The translations under genes were made by a program, and so were the position numbers. Of a stretch of DNA of 64,000 nt, positions 46,401-55,731 are shown in pieces. Origin of the DNA: Parelaphostrongylus tenuis. Taxonomy: Eukaryota; Nematoda; Chromadorea; Rhabditida; Metastrongylidae. The stretch is from positions 806,001 through 870,000 of the forward strand of contig JAHQIW010007363.1 in NCBI GenBank assembly GCA_019055375.1. The letters run 5' to 3'. Position 1 is the first letter of the stretch. The number at the start of each line of letters is the position of its first letter. The notes beneath the pieces were generated by a model, which had not been told where the DNA came from, ran no database searches, and saw only the letters and a program-made list of their open reading frames with translations.

Positions 46401-47622
46401 CGAACATCTCAGGTGTTGTTTCAGCTGCTGCTTTAAGAGTTCGTCTTCTTCCCGGATGTCGTATAATGCTAGTCGATTCGAATGCCCTTACGAACCTGAG
46501 GATAGCCAAGCTGTGGCGTTCCCACATGATTGCATGGGAGTAAGGAGAGGATCGAACCAGGACCTCGCTTTCCTATACCCTGCATCATTAATCCCTACGA
46601 ATTTCATACTTGTCATCTTCCAAAATAGAACAATTTTTCCGTTTAAGAACAAAGGTCAACTTTTTTCCACTAACACCAAGAAAATGTCTATTAGTTATAG
46701 ATTGCTAAATGCTAGAGAAGTGTGAGTGATGTTTCAGCTAGTGGACTATCTTCTCAACTCTAATCTCTGCATCACTCTGTGGGGAACTCAAAAAGCAGCA
46801 CATCTCAGTAGAACGCAAAACAGCGAGAGACAATCATCGGTAAGCTGGGATGAGCGATTATTTCCGCGCCGAGTCGGAGAATAATAGCGGTTTCGTGTGT
46901 CTAACACGAGACCGTGATGCATTTTCAGGCAATCGACGAACCTCGCCGATCGAAAAGAAGTCATCACTCGGAAAAGTCCAAGTCTAAACGAAGAACCCAA
47001 TCCACGCCTGGGGTCGGAAGTTCTGCACACCACTCAGCATCCTCGGAGAAGTCGTCTAAGCATCAAAGTATCAAACCAGACACCGAAGCTACTGTAAGAA
47101 GGTAACAAATGGAGAACTTGGTAAATGAACCGTAGCAATACCGTACTCATGAGTAGAGAACAGGACAGAAGCTCAAGACTTTACTTTGCGAGCAAAATTA
47201 CTTCCGGCTACACATATCGAATGTCTGTCAGCGTAAGTGGGTTCACCGCCGATGTGTTTGCCAGTCCAAAACTTGACAATTGGTAGCTGACAGGTCGATA
47301 CCCGGTATCGCAGAAAAAGTGATAGGAGCACAGGAGGCTCGATAGCACATTAGGCTAGCACGCGACCGCGTAACGGGTCAGACGCGGGTTCGATTCCCGT
47401 CCGAGATTCAGAGTTCTGATTATCACTTGACATTACTGGAATTAAATTGTAACAAAAATATTATTGATAGTCTTTCCCATACATCTATCACATGTACAGG
47501 AAAACTATGATTTTTTACGACAGCCTTTCATTTTCAGCATACACCTCAAAGACCCGAAGTCGAAAAAATCGTCGTCTAAAACAAGACGATCACCAAATCC
47601 TTCAAAGTCAGACCAGCGCTGA
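22445..47622 (+). CDS. klp-6: Kinesin-3 family motor KLP-6, complete
   Basis: In C. elegans KLP-6 is a monomer-type kinesin-3 in male ciliated sensory neurons, involved in polycystin localisation and extracellular vesicles. Exons: 22445-22575, 24006-24129, 26147-26279, 28326-28444, 28515-28593, 28837-28951, 29074-29178, 30866-31001, 32913-32984, 33223-33278, 33862-34027, 34067-34168, 34521-34653, 35589-35704, 36056-36120, 36231-36376, 36712-36860, 42839-42973, 43373-43496, 44809-44903, 45928-45996, 46114-46233, 46738-46839, 46929-47101 and 47538-47622. Phases agree throughout; about 949 codons. Motor (1-360): [16 protein letters not shown]-loop GQTGSGKS (about 112-119), switch I NATSSR, switch II DLAGSER. 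Then coiled coil (exons 11-13), FHA (about 450-600, [12 protein letters not shown]), and a kinesin-3 tail. Using the stronger donor at 47094 would instead end at TAA 47577 (932 aa). Oddities: GC donor at 26280 and TTTTCAT at the exon 16 acceptor. Confidence 0.93.
23479..23635. mobile_element. MITE, family D, in klp-6 intron 1
   Basis: Clear inverted termini AACCCTTTGGGTAC (left) and GTACGCAAAGGGTT (right), about 155 bp, GC-rich interior, no coding capacity. The 125-codon ORF beginning inside it is spurious. Confidence 0.75.
25385..25640. mobile_element. Fragmentary element with hammerhead-like motifs on both strands
   Basis: At its left end the minus strand reads 'ctgccgaaacgtatgtaag'. At its right end (25568-25614) the plus strand carries a full core. 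The two arms are in inverted orientation, as in the element at 63230-63610. Confidence 0.5.
25568..25614 (+). ncRNA. Hammerhead ribozyme-like motif (type I)
   Basis: CTGATGA (25574-25580), stem II GGCGG/CTGCC with a 6-nt loop (25581-25596), GAAA, then the self-complementary ACGTACGT as a short stem III. Stem I is GTGG (25568-25571) with CCAC (25611-25614), leaving two unpaired bases next to the core, so this copy may be weakened. Confidence 0.5.
26280..28325 (+). other. klp-6 intron 3 (2.05 kb), GC-AG boundaries
   Basis: The reading frame requires exon 3 to end at 26279, immediately before GCTAGA, and exon 4 to start after CTACAG at 28326. A run of 12 G lies at about 26971-26982. Otherwise unique-looking and non-coding. 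Confidence 0.55.
29405..30225. mobile_element. Fold-back MITE, family C, in klp-6 intron 7
   Basis: Left end 'tttttataggagtatcagt' with 'cgtcaccggtttttcaaaa'. Right end is the inverted copy 'aaaaatcggcgacgtgg' ... 'ggttactaactttcctaa'. About 820 bp, with diverged arms and no transposase. Confidence 0.65.
31550..32165 (-). mobile_element. Relic of an RTE-type non-LTR retrotransposon (RT C-terminus)
   Basis: Conceptual minus-strand translation contains [12 protein letters not shown] and [20 protein letters not shown]. These resemble the end of RTE/BovB-clade reverse transcriptase ORFs (general form SETW..L.K.D...ERA..R.MLGV.R). Frame changes and stops are present, so it is dead. It lies in klp-6 intron 8 (31002-32912). 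Confidence 0.6.
32460..32625. mobile_element. MITE, family D
   Basis: Shares 'gggcaggcggcgtcgcg' and 'gaggttggacgtcgcgcagt' with the 17677 and 9058 copies. The right end 'tggtcatcaaagggcta' fits the family terminus; the left terminus is eroded. Confidence 0.6.
35205..35468 (+). repeat. SINE-B copy in klp-6 intron 13
   Basis: 'gttcgatggttcgatctcac' (B box) near the start, 'ggactgatcaacgccaag' and 'agctctatccttttttt' at the end. Confidence 0.8.
37872..38463 (-). other. Possible antisense spliced transcript inside klp-6 intron 17
   Basis: Minus-strand signals line up: 'tatataagg' near 38497, acceptor-like TTTTTCAG before 38463, donor GTAAGC after 38337, acceptor TTTGTTTCAG before 38124, and AATAAA (complement at 37872-37877). 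Several frames stay open through the proposed exons, none recognisable. It may be non-coding, or chance. Confidence 0.2.
38610..38990 (+). mobile_element. Mariner-type transposase N-terminal fragment
   Basis: An ORF starting [20 protein letters not shown] resembles the first helix-turn-helix of mariner transposases (general form ..R..I...LLYEF..GH....A..NI). The frame decays within about 50 codons and no DDD catalytic region follows. 'ttaggtctccaact' at about 38610 may be a terminal repeat start; no matching right end was found. Confidence 0.45.
39289..39325 (-). ncRNA. Hammerhead-like motif in left PLE repeat
   Basis: Minus strand: GGCT, CTGAAGA, a GGC...GCC hairpin, GAAACGT, T, AGCC. GGCT/AGCC gives stem I and palindromic ACGT gives a minimal stem III that would need dimerisation. 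One unpaired U opens stem II, so activity is uncertain. Confidence 0.45.
39614..42281 (+). pseudogene. PLE polyprotein: reverse transcriptase and GIY-YIG endonuclease, interrupted
   Basis: PLEs copy RNA into DNA at a nick made by their GIY-YIG nuclease. The N-terminal part (39614-39814, [19 protein letters not shown]) is followed by stops. The main open frame 39961-41481 has [31 protein letters not shown] (motif A) and YIDDCFVV (catalytic YIDD, about residue 435). Motif B reads [10 protein letters not shown], with Arg where Gly is usual. A TGA at 41479 replaces an expected Trp, and a frameshift lies near 41525. The frame continues to a TAA at about 41793 and a second stop. The nuclease part 41940-42281 ([20 protein letters not shown]) ends RLIFPT. 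Catalytic motifs survive but the ORF is broken. Confidence 0.88.
42480..42516 (+). ncRNA. Hammerhead-like motif in right PLE repeat
   Basis: Mirror copy of the left motif: GGCT (42480-42483), CTGAAGA (42484-42490), GAAACGT (42505-42511), T, AGCC (42513-42516). Stem II here has GTC in place of GCC, weakening one pair. Confidence 0.45.
45481..45523 (-). ncRNA. Hammerhead ribozyme candidate, left arm (intact core)
   Basis: Minus strand: GCTCGA, CTGACGA, GACTGCAAGGTC (stem II GAC/GTC), GAAA, stem III from palindromic ACACGTGT, A as the cleavage base, then TCGGGC. Stem I pairs six positions (GCUCGA with UCGGGC, one G-U). All invariant core bases are present. Confidence 0.7.
45696..45738 (+). ncRNA. 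Hammerhead ribozyme candidate, right arm (core mutated)
   Basis: GCCCGA, CTGACGA, GACTGTAAGGTC, AAAA in place of GAAA, CACGTGT, A, TTGGGC. Stem I still pairs six positions although bases differ from the left arm. The GAAA to AAAA change probably kills cleavage. Confidence 0.6.
47335..47450 (+). repeat. SINE-A copy in the last klp-6 intron
   Basis: 'attaggctagcacgcgacc', B box 'gcgggttcgattcccgtcc', tail 'tatcacttgacattactgg'. Confidence 0.8.
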
Positions 47623-48108
47623 ATTATTATACTTTTCTTTTTCTTTGACTTGAGTTACCTTTTCTCACAATCACATCAATGTACCAGCATAAACCTTGGC
47701 AACTCTTATGAATTATGATTATGAAAGATTGTCATGTTGTTAATATGTGAAGCTTCGACTACGTCAAAAGACAGATTCAATCAATAAAGAATTATCTTAC
47801 GTTTTACGTAAACATCTCAACACCAACAAAAATAAATCGATAAACAAGATAAAGAATAACTTCCCAACAAAGACCGTTACAAACGAATTCGAACCAAACT
47901 GTTATAAACACGATGAGACTAAACTCATATCACCTTGCACTGAATACAAACCAAGATAACTTTGCTTGTAAAAACTGATCTATCTACAGTTCATGTTCTA
48001 GTATATTGCCTCTATCCTTGGACAAGAATGCTCCAAAAACCGAAACTGGCAAGACCATGTATCAGATTATATACAGTCATTTCAGTGATAAATTACGCTT
48101 AAGTACCA
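47623..48108. other. Convergent intergenic region (klp-6 / der-2 3' ends)
   Basis: 486 bp, AT-rich. An AATAAA at 47783-47788 serves klp-6 on the plus strand. No clear AATAAA was seen for der-2 on the minus strand within this interval. Confidence 0.5.
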
Positions 48109-51100
48109 TCACTCATTTTCAGCACCCCAAGCAAATCCTCCAGGCCGTTCCCCTTCTGGTACTGGCTCAACGGTTCGTTCATCGCACAACCACTTGAGCC
48201 ATCCAGGTGTCACGAGTAAACGCATTCCGTGTTGTTGGTATGGAAAGACATCCTCCAGGAAAAAGTAGAAGTGTCCGCATGCGATTCCTGAAGCAAGCGA
48301 TAATAAGTTGTCAAAAAAGACATGTGCTGAAAATCCCCACCCTTTGGTATTCTTTCCTGAAAGTTGTTTCTAACTTGTTATAATACTTAGTGTGAAACCC
48401 AATATATTTCAACTTTGAAAAACGCATCCTATAGATTGAAGATAAGTATCAGGCCGAGAAGAAAGAGAAATACTACATTGAAGAAAAAACTGGGAAATAA
48501 TAGCTTGCGTGGATGGTTTGCGCCGGTCTGCTTTTCTTTACAAATGTTACGATGAAATTACACAATTTTGGTCTCATTCACCTGCGCATTTTCTTGCGAA
48601 CATCTTGGTATACATATTGCCTATAACTGTCTTGTGACAGGGCTATTTGGGAACAAATTTGCTTGCTATTCATGCAATGACTGGCACGTAGGGGAAAATA
48701 CTAGTGAAGCGGTGTACAAAATTAAGTGTAGCTTGAAGCGATGATACAGTTGAAAAAGGACGGCTACGGAGTGGTTCGCGAAGATCAAAGCTGGGAGGAT
48801 CAGCCGCGCTCGTACCGTCCACAGGAAGTTGAGCGTATCACAGTCCCCCAAGCTCCATTGATCTTGCTCGCCGTTTCATTAGCATTTTCCCCTACACGCC
48901 ATTCGTGCAAAAGTAGCGAGCGAATTTTCTCCAAGACACCTCCATCTTGAAACATGTATAGGCATGTTGTTCAAGCGAAGATGTTCGTTAAAAGAAGCGC
49001 AACTGAACAATACTAAAATCATGCAATTTTATCGCAAAAATCATATAAAAAAACCAAAACGGCACAATCTTTCTACACCGTATTATTGGCAGAGTGGTGA
49101 CAAAGTTCATATTGACCGATCAAAAGTACGGTTTGTATGAGAAGAGCTATGACAACGAGTTGTGAAACTTTCGAATGACTCTTTTCTCTATCGCATTGAG
49201 GGGTATCAAGGCGGCCAGGTCCTTAGCTAACAGCTTATAACTCCGCAGACGGTAACTATAATCTGCCATATTTCTATGCATGACAAGTAAGCCCTCGAGG
49301 ACGTGGTGTATCCGTTCTCATGCACAAACGCAAGAAAAACTTCTTTCACTGGACAAAACTTTTGATTCAATTCCGTAAGGTAGCATAGATTCCAAACCTA
49401 TCCCCTACGCTCGACAAGAACTTTTCATAAAGAGTTTTAGCAATCATTCAAAAACTTGAATTTCGAACCATAGTCCACGTCTCCGGTGTCTTAAAAAGAC
49501 CCTTTTATAACGCTGAAGAATTCCATAACCATAGATTTCGCGCCGGAGAAAGCTATTTTCTTAGCCTACTAGTAATCATTCGATAGCGCAATTTTACCGC
49601 CAACGCTGTGCTTATATCCTTAAAAGACCATTTCTCTACAACGCAGCAGGGAAAACCAGATTGATTCACATGCGCGAGCAGGTGATCCTTGGACAGTTCA
49701 CGTCACGGTCCGCTGGGTGAGACAGCAAGGTGGGTTAACGATGGTTTTTTGAGCACATGAACGTGTAGAAAAAATCTCGTAGTGACTGAATGCCTTCGAG
49801 TCACTGTGGGAACCAAACAGGACGCTCTGACCTCTTGAATTCCATCAAAGTGATCGTAATGATGATTGATCTATCCGTATTCATGGCAAAAGAAAAGTAT
49901 TCAGAGTTCTTTTCGTGTCATAGTCAAACATTCTATTTGGAATTTTTCTTTCAAAGCGGGAAAATAATTCCTAATTGTATAACAAAGATCGTACAAGCAT
50001 AAGATCGGCCGAAAATCGATCTATAATTGCGAAATCCCCTTACCGGCTCACCCAGCGGCATATGAGAGGGCCAAAGACCACCTGCTCGCGCATGGGAATT
50101 CAACAATATTTAACCTGTTACTCTGCACAGAAACGGTCTTTCCAGAAAATGAGCATGGCGTTGGAATCACTGAAACATATGCTACTGAACAATTACTAAT
50201 ACTTTTGAGAAAGCGCTCTGTTCGGCGAGAGATATGCGCATATGAAACAGAATTTTGTTTTGAATTTTTTAAAGTTATAAAAAAGTCTTTCTGAGACATC
50301 GGCAACGTGTACGGATGGTTCGAGTTTGGGTTTTCGAATGATTATTGATGCTCTTTTTAGAAACTTCTTGTCGAGCGTAGGGATAGGCTTGAAAATCTGT
50401 GCTACCAATAGAACCAAAACTTCCTTACTACACTCCTAGTAGTCATTCAACAGCTTGAAAGACCGCGATTAAACAATATTTATATTCTAAAGAAGCCTTA
50501 ATAGTGCGACGTAGCAAGGAGGAGGTTGCGTTTCATCTTGGGCGCGAATGTTTCCACGTGTAACTGCTTCTCACTACAAGTTCAATACTGAATTTTAGTG
50601 ATTCTGAAACTGAGTTTCATTTTTGAGAAAATCTACATAGAGAGATGTATGATCGAAAAGAAGTACGTTCCATATTCAAGCTTCATAAGCACACATAAAT
50701 TTTTATAGATAGAAAAACATGGGAGGCTATACAGAAAATTACGACAACAAGGTAACAAGAAATATCACAATTTTTTCCAACTTAGAGAGAATAACCCAAA
50801 TGAAATAACGAAAATCGTGCGCACAGGGATCAGTCCTGATCCTCAACAAAATACTAAGCAGAAACACTCATGTGGGAGATCCTATCAAAGGCGTAATTGA
50901 GGAGATTTTCTTAACCTAGTGAACGAAATTCCGCACGCTCAATTTCTTCATATACGAGGTTCAACTGAAGAAAATGGAAGCTAAGACGAATTCTCGTTTC
51001 CAAAAATTTCATCTAGACAGTATGATAAAACTTATCTTGCTGGCTAACAAATTTTGAGAAACCTATGAATTTTTGAGTAATAAAAGGAAAACATTCTACC

Positions 51101-53862
51101 CCAAACGGATGCTGAACCCTTCTTTCACCTATGCCAGGATTCAACTCCAGCCTATGATTGGATATTTTGCATAACACTCAAAATTCTTTGATGACTTTTA
51201 CTTTTTACTTTTTAAAATGACTTTTACTTAATCAGTAAAGCCAATTCTGAGGGTTTGAAATTAGTAGGTCAAATATTTAGGCCAATGATGAGTCATACGA
51301 GAATCATACTGCTTAAGATGTGTCAAGAACCGCGCACACTCGTAGTGATATAAGAGCGAAAGATCTTCGAGAAATTTCGAGAGTTCACTTGATCTCAGCA
51401 CTCTTATTATAGGAACAACAAGTTTATAAACTTATCGCAAAGAATTTTTGCGAAATACTTATGATACTGAGCATTTGACCGTAATTGAATAGATTAGATA
51501 GCAACAATTCTTGAACTATTACGTACCCATGAAATCTACGATAGCGTTGTTCCCTAATAAAAGGGAAAACAGCAGTAACACCCACGGTAAATAAGGTGCA
51601 GTAAACGAAAGAACACCAAAGAAGTTCATCTGAAATTATCAGTAAAGTATCATAAAAGTTAATCAGGAAAATAGGGAGGAAATAAGAACATAAATTACTT
51701 GTATATGCGGATTTCTACGACTCCAAACATAAACTAGCATGATCGTAAATGCCTGTCCGAGGAATACCATCTGCACAAATATCCCGCATATAATCTAAAA
51801 ATGCAACAATAACAATGAGGTAACCAGTTTCAATGGCAGAGCACAAATATGAAGAATCTCGATATTTGATTGCTTTAGCGTCGTAGAAACTCGCTGGCTA
51901 TGTCATCTCACTGTAAACGTTATCTTTCCTCTCTTGGAATAGATATTTTCTTCTCACCGTGCTTGAAATTTACACTCATATCAATTCTGCTAAGTTTTAC
52001 AGTTCCCCTGGTTCAGCAACCCTCCCGAGTACGAGTCACATTGCTGTTAATAAAGCTGTTACTATTTCCAAGTGGATGGTTTTCAACAATGTAGCGATGG
52101 TAGCAACCTTCGACAGGCCAGAACTGTCGTGAAGCTTGGAGATAGCCTGGCGAGATATTTTTGGGGTACGACGGATGAGGCAGAGAGGGGCGAGCCGCCT
52201 TGTCGACCTTTGCTAGTTCGATCTCAACATCAGTAGACGTCTCGAAGCTACTAACGAAAATAAAATGGATCTCGTTGTTCCAACTAGACAGCACGTTCTT
52301 ATAGAAGAATTATGAAGAAACGTTTAAAACCATTTTGTAAGTCTTCTAATTACATGGTATTTTTCTTACAAGCAGCTACTTATAGTATTGCAATTATAAG
52401 TAAGCGAAATAGTATGTATATATGTACACACATATGTATACGCGCACATATACATGTGTATACTCACGTACATGTAAGTGAATACATGAGTATATACACT
52501 TATACGTAGACACATGTATACATGCATATATATACATGTACACATACATATATATGTATATTGTATGTGTATATATATGCACGTATACATGTGTATATGC
52601 ATATGTGTATACACACATGTATTCAGATATGATGAAAAATAATAAAAAATGAAATATATATATATATAAACTAGCTGTAGCTCGATCAAACAGCGTAAGA
52701 TGCATCTCAAAAAGCCGAGGAATTTCGGCCTTCGAATGTTTCTCCATGACCAAGTCATCCTCTAAAAATTCCAAAACTACACGCACCCCTCTATCTCTCA
52801 CTTAAACATAAGACGAAGCAGAGTAACGAAATAGCTAGTAAAACGGCTTACCATCAAAATTCCTCCAAGCAGAAACATATAGACAAAATCAGCTCTTCGC
52901 CCTCGGAACGAGCCTTCTTCTAACATCATACAATAACGATATGTGAAAATCATGTTGAACATGAAACTAAATCCAAATGACCCGAAGAAACAAAATGAGG
53001 TGATCAGTCGCCAAAACTGAAATCGAAAAAAAATACGTTAGGATTAGCATGAAAAAAATGAAGATCATTGTAGTCCAATTAGAACCTTCAATTATACTGC
53101 TTTTTAGTAGTGTTATGGCGCTATCAATACACATTTGAAAGTACTGAGCGGCATGCAAAACATTCGACCCCAAACGAGAGTTGAACCCGCGTTTCACCTA
53201 TATCGGTGGAGAGGGCTACTAGCACATCACCGAGTTCAGAGCTTCGCCAAACTCTTCTTGTTGCCAGTTACCGAAAACCACCATCAAGCGCCATATGTCT
53301 ATTCTCTTGCGGTACTGATCCCATCGGGAATTGTGCTCTGCCTTTCTTGGTAGTTACATTTGGACTCCCACATAGGAATCCTTTAACTTTGATTACAGAA
53401 GAAAGAGTGGTAGTAGAGCGGTGGCCTCAATGATGTAGTGGGAAGCACCTTTTCCGTGTGGGTGAAACGCGCGGTTTCAACTCCCAATTGGGATAAAATG
53501 CTTTGCATATCACTCAATACTCTTGAATGTCTAGCACTGAAGTCGACAAATAGTTATGAAAATGAGCAAAGAGAATTAGGCTACGCTAATCAGTGGGCTA
53601 TTAGGGGACATTTAGGAAGAAAATCTCTTCGGACCTACCTGATACTGTTTCACAATGAGTTCCCAATTGAAGTATAAGTGGAACGGAGTAATGAAGTCCA
53701 ACTGCTGAAAACCAGTCAATGAACGAGTGAATAATCTACAAAACAAAAGGAATTGAAGACTTCTTGAACACAAACCACCGCCAGTGTCGCCAAAATACAT
53801 GCGGTTGCATAGGCCCTCGTCACCGGAGGCATGTCCATATATACATCTATTAAGTTTTGCAT
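48109..53862 (-). CDS. der-2: Derlin family protein (DER-2, Derlin-2/3 type), complete
   Basis: Derlins are rhomboid-like pseudoproteases of the ER membrane that help retrotranslocate misfolded proteins for ERAD with p97/CDC-48. Six exons on the minus strand: 53862-53776, 53704-53639, 53016-52852, 51794-51699, 51629-51527, 48287-48109; all phases match, 231 aa, the usual Derlin length. Visible: [11 protein letters not shown] near the N-terminus, [14 protein letters not shown], the WR motif (FWRLITSF), [57 protein letters not shown] and [12 protein letters not shown]. The hydrophobic blocks fit 4-6 membrane spans. No rhomboid GxSG serine motif was seen. The ATG at 53862 directly follows TTTTTAG, as expected for a trans-spliced first exon. 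Intron 5 is 3.2 kb and repeat-filled. Confidence 0.94.
48288..51526. other. der-2 intron 5 (3.2 kb)
   Basis: Holds a family C fold-back MITE (49412-50380) and a SINE-A fragment (about 51118-51190, 'caggattcaactccagcc', 'attttgcataacactca'). The remaining sequence is unassigned. Confidence 0.7.
49412..50380. mobile_element. Fold-back MITE, family C, long form
   Basis: Outer termini 'cgctcgacaagaactt' and 'aacttcttgtcgagcg' are perfect inverted repeats. Arms share 'attcgatagcg', 'ggagaaagc' and 'cgcgagcaggtg' landmarks in opposite orientation. About 970 bp, no transposase. Confidence 0.78.
52405..52670. repeat. Alternating TA/CA/TG microsatellite in der-2 intron 3
   Basis: Long purine-pyrimidine alternation (tatacatgtacacatacata), ending in (ta)n at about 52650-52668. 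Overlapping 130-135-codon minus-strand ORFs are artefacts. Confidence 0.85.
53137..53240 (-). repeat. SINE-A copy in der-2 intron 2
   Basis: 'acgagagttgaacccgcg' is the complement of the B-box half. The plus-strand tail 'gcaaaacattcgacc' is typical. Confidence 0.65.
53408..53535 (+). repeat. SINE-A copy in der-2 intron 2
   Basis: 'ggtggcctcaatgatgtagt', degenerate B box 'cgcggtttcaactccc', tail 'gcatatcactcaatactct'. It faces the 53137 copy. Confidence 0.7.
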
Positions 53863-53929
53863 CTAAAAATGGACTATCCCGCCTTGTTAAAAACAACAGA
53901 AACTGTACGATTTACTGAAGAGGAGCACA

Positions 53930-54965
53930 CAATTCATCGAAACTAATCCCCAGGACCGACTTTCTATCAACCTCGGCATTGATCAGACGACTCCTATGAC
54001 CTTTCCTCTCACTTCCTTCACACAAAGTGAGCCGCATAGGGTGGAAACTCTGAGCTTAGCACGGGAAACAGCCACCTTCAATAGCTACGGAACTGTGGCC
54101 CCTCAGGAGACGTTTAAAGGAAAATCAAACTCCTTAACGATAAGTGCAGCAACAATAAGGTCCCGTTTATCCTGACCCTGATATCAAACAGAATAAGTGC
54201 GGCTATAAAACGCTGTCTGAAAAGGGAAGGCCTAGAGAAATCGATCAGTGGCTGAAGTATCGTCGGATAATCTCGAACAAAAAGCTGCTTGGTATGCCTT
54301 CTAACGGTAGTGAAGGCGATTACACGAGCTCAGGTACAATCTATTTGACCTCTTCGAGAACATGTGGAGGAGAACACATCGGCGAAACGGGAAGACTGCT
54401 CTGTGTCTGTAAAAACAACACCTGGCCATTATACGTAGAACTAAACCAAACATCCGGTTGTTAGCCGCGCGTCGGACACAAAAACATAATGGAGAGCACT
54501 TAAAAACGGAACTACCTAGTCTTGCAAAAGAACATAAGATCTCAGCTAAAAGAGCCCTCCAATCGTTTTTTAAATAGATGCGAAAAGTCCGAAGAAGACT
54601 CGCAAAGAAGAGTGCCGCGTCAAAACCCGTGATGTCGAGCTAATTTTCAGGCCACTTTTTTGATCTGAACCACGTACAGCTCTCACGCAAGCAAGATTTG
54701 GTGGGGCTGATCTACGTAATTTTTGATGGATCATAGGGCAATAAGACAATCGGTATTTCACGGAAACTCCCTACTAAAGGTTTTGACGCCCAAGTTTTAG
54801 GTTCTATCTTCATTGGCTACGAAAACGTTTGACTGAGTAGTCCGAATGTCAATTTGGCTCTTCCAGGCTCTGAAAAAGGCAAAAACCACCGAAACGTCAG
54901 CCATTGATTGTTACTGTATTGCATTATTATTGTAATCAATAAATAATACTATTGTTATCAACCTC
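53930..54965 (+). mobile_element. Decayed Penelope-like element, 3' half
   Basis: Runs parallel to the 41560-42600 part of the full PLE: 'gtggaaactctgagcttagc', 'atcctgaccctgatatcaaa', then 'ggtacaatctatttgacct' and 'ggagaacacatcggcgaaac' (nuclease YIGET region). It ends in 'ccaggctctgaaaaaggc' ... 'caataaataatactattg', like the PLE terminal repeat. Many stops and indels. Confidence 0.75.
54866..54902 (+). ncRNA. Degenerate hammerhead-like motif in PLE relic
   Basis: GGCT, CTGAAAA (core mutated from CTGANGA), CCGAAACGT, C, AGCC. Stem I GGCT/AGCC and the palindromic ACGT persist. Confidence 0.35.
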
Positions 54966-55140
54966 CCATCAGCTTATCTGAGAAAAGCACTGAATAACTC
55001 GTCATTAATAAATAAAAATGGAATGATAAATAGAAGAAGGAACCACCTCAAAGAATTACTACGTCGTTCTTAGCTGTGAACGGAAAAATTTATTACAGCA
55101 ACAATGAAAAGAAACCATGGAAGCAATCCAAGAATACTGA

Positions 55141-55240
55141 GTTATATGCAAAACATTCGACTCAGGAGGGAATCGAACCCGCGTTTAACCTTAGCCGTAC
55201 AAACAGGTTCGACTCCCGCCTGAGCCGAATATTTTGCATC
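55141..55240. repeat. Palindromic head-to-head SINE-A derivative
   Basis: 'gcaaaacattcgactcagga' and 'gcctgagccgaatattttgc' are inverted arms, each with a B-box half (aatcgaaccc / ggttcgactccc). Confidence 0.7.
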
Positions 55241-55731
55241 TCACTCAGCATCCTCGGATATATAATTATAACAGTATAACACAGCTATTCGAGTGATTAA
55301 ACAAAAAATCTCATAGGTTGTAAATGAAGGCAAATCAAGACAATAGAGTATCTTTTCACAACATTCTAGATCACTGCTGAACATTAATCTACAATGATCG
55401 CATTCATGAGAAACCTGCTTATTGCTAGAGTATTCGGTCTGATAATCTAAAAAATGGAAATAGGGATACTATCGGGATACCCGGCCCTAGTGGAGAATGA
55501 TGGTCCCATCAACTTTTGAAGTATTTTTTCTAAGTGACTTCTTTAACAAGAAATCATGAGATGCGCTTAAGTTGAGGCTTAAAAATTGATGAGACCACAA
55601 CTCTTTACTAGCTTCCGGATATCCTGACAGAAAAGTGTAGACGTCAATACTTTGAAACAGAAATAACAAAAATGAGAAAAAAAACATATAAATATACGAC
55701 CCTGACGCACTGGAACACTTCCCAATGGTAA

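Larger units (their letters stand above)
53863..55731. other. TRAP1-der-2 intergenic region (1.87 kb)
   Basis: Between the TRAP1 stop and the der-2 ATG on the minus strand. Filled by a decayed PLE (53930-54965) and a palindromic SINE-A (55141-55240). Without those the gap would be well under 1 kb. Confidence 0.7.

Noticed and set aside
46303..46725. 140-codon plus ORF
   Set aside because: Lies inside klp-6 intron 22 between two exons that join in phase. Ser/Cys-rich, no family, no bounding splice signals.
52366..52801. 130- and 135-codon minus ORFs
   Set aside because: Overlapping frames of an alternating TA/CA microsatellite lying in der-2 intron 3.
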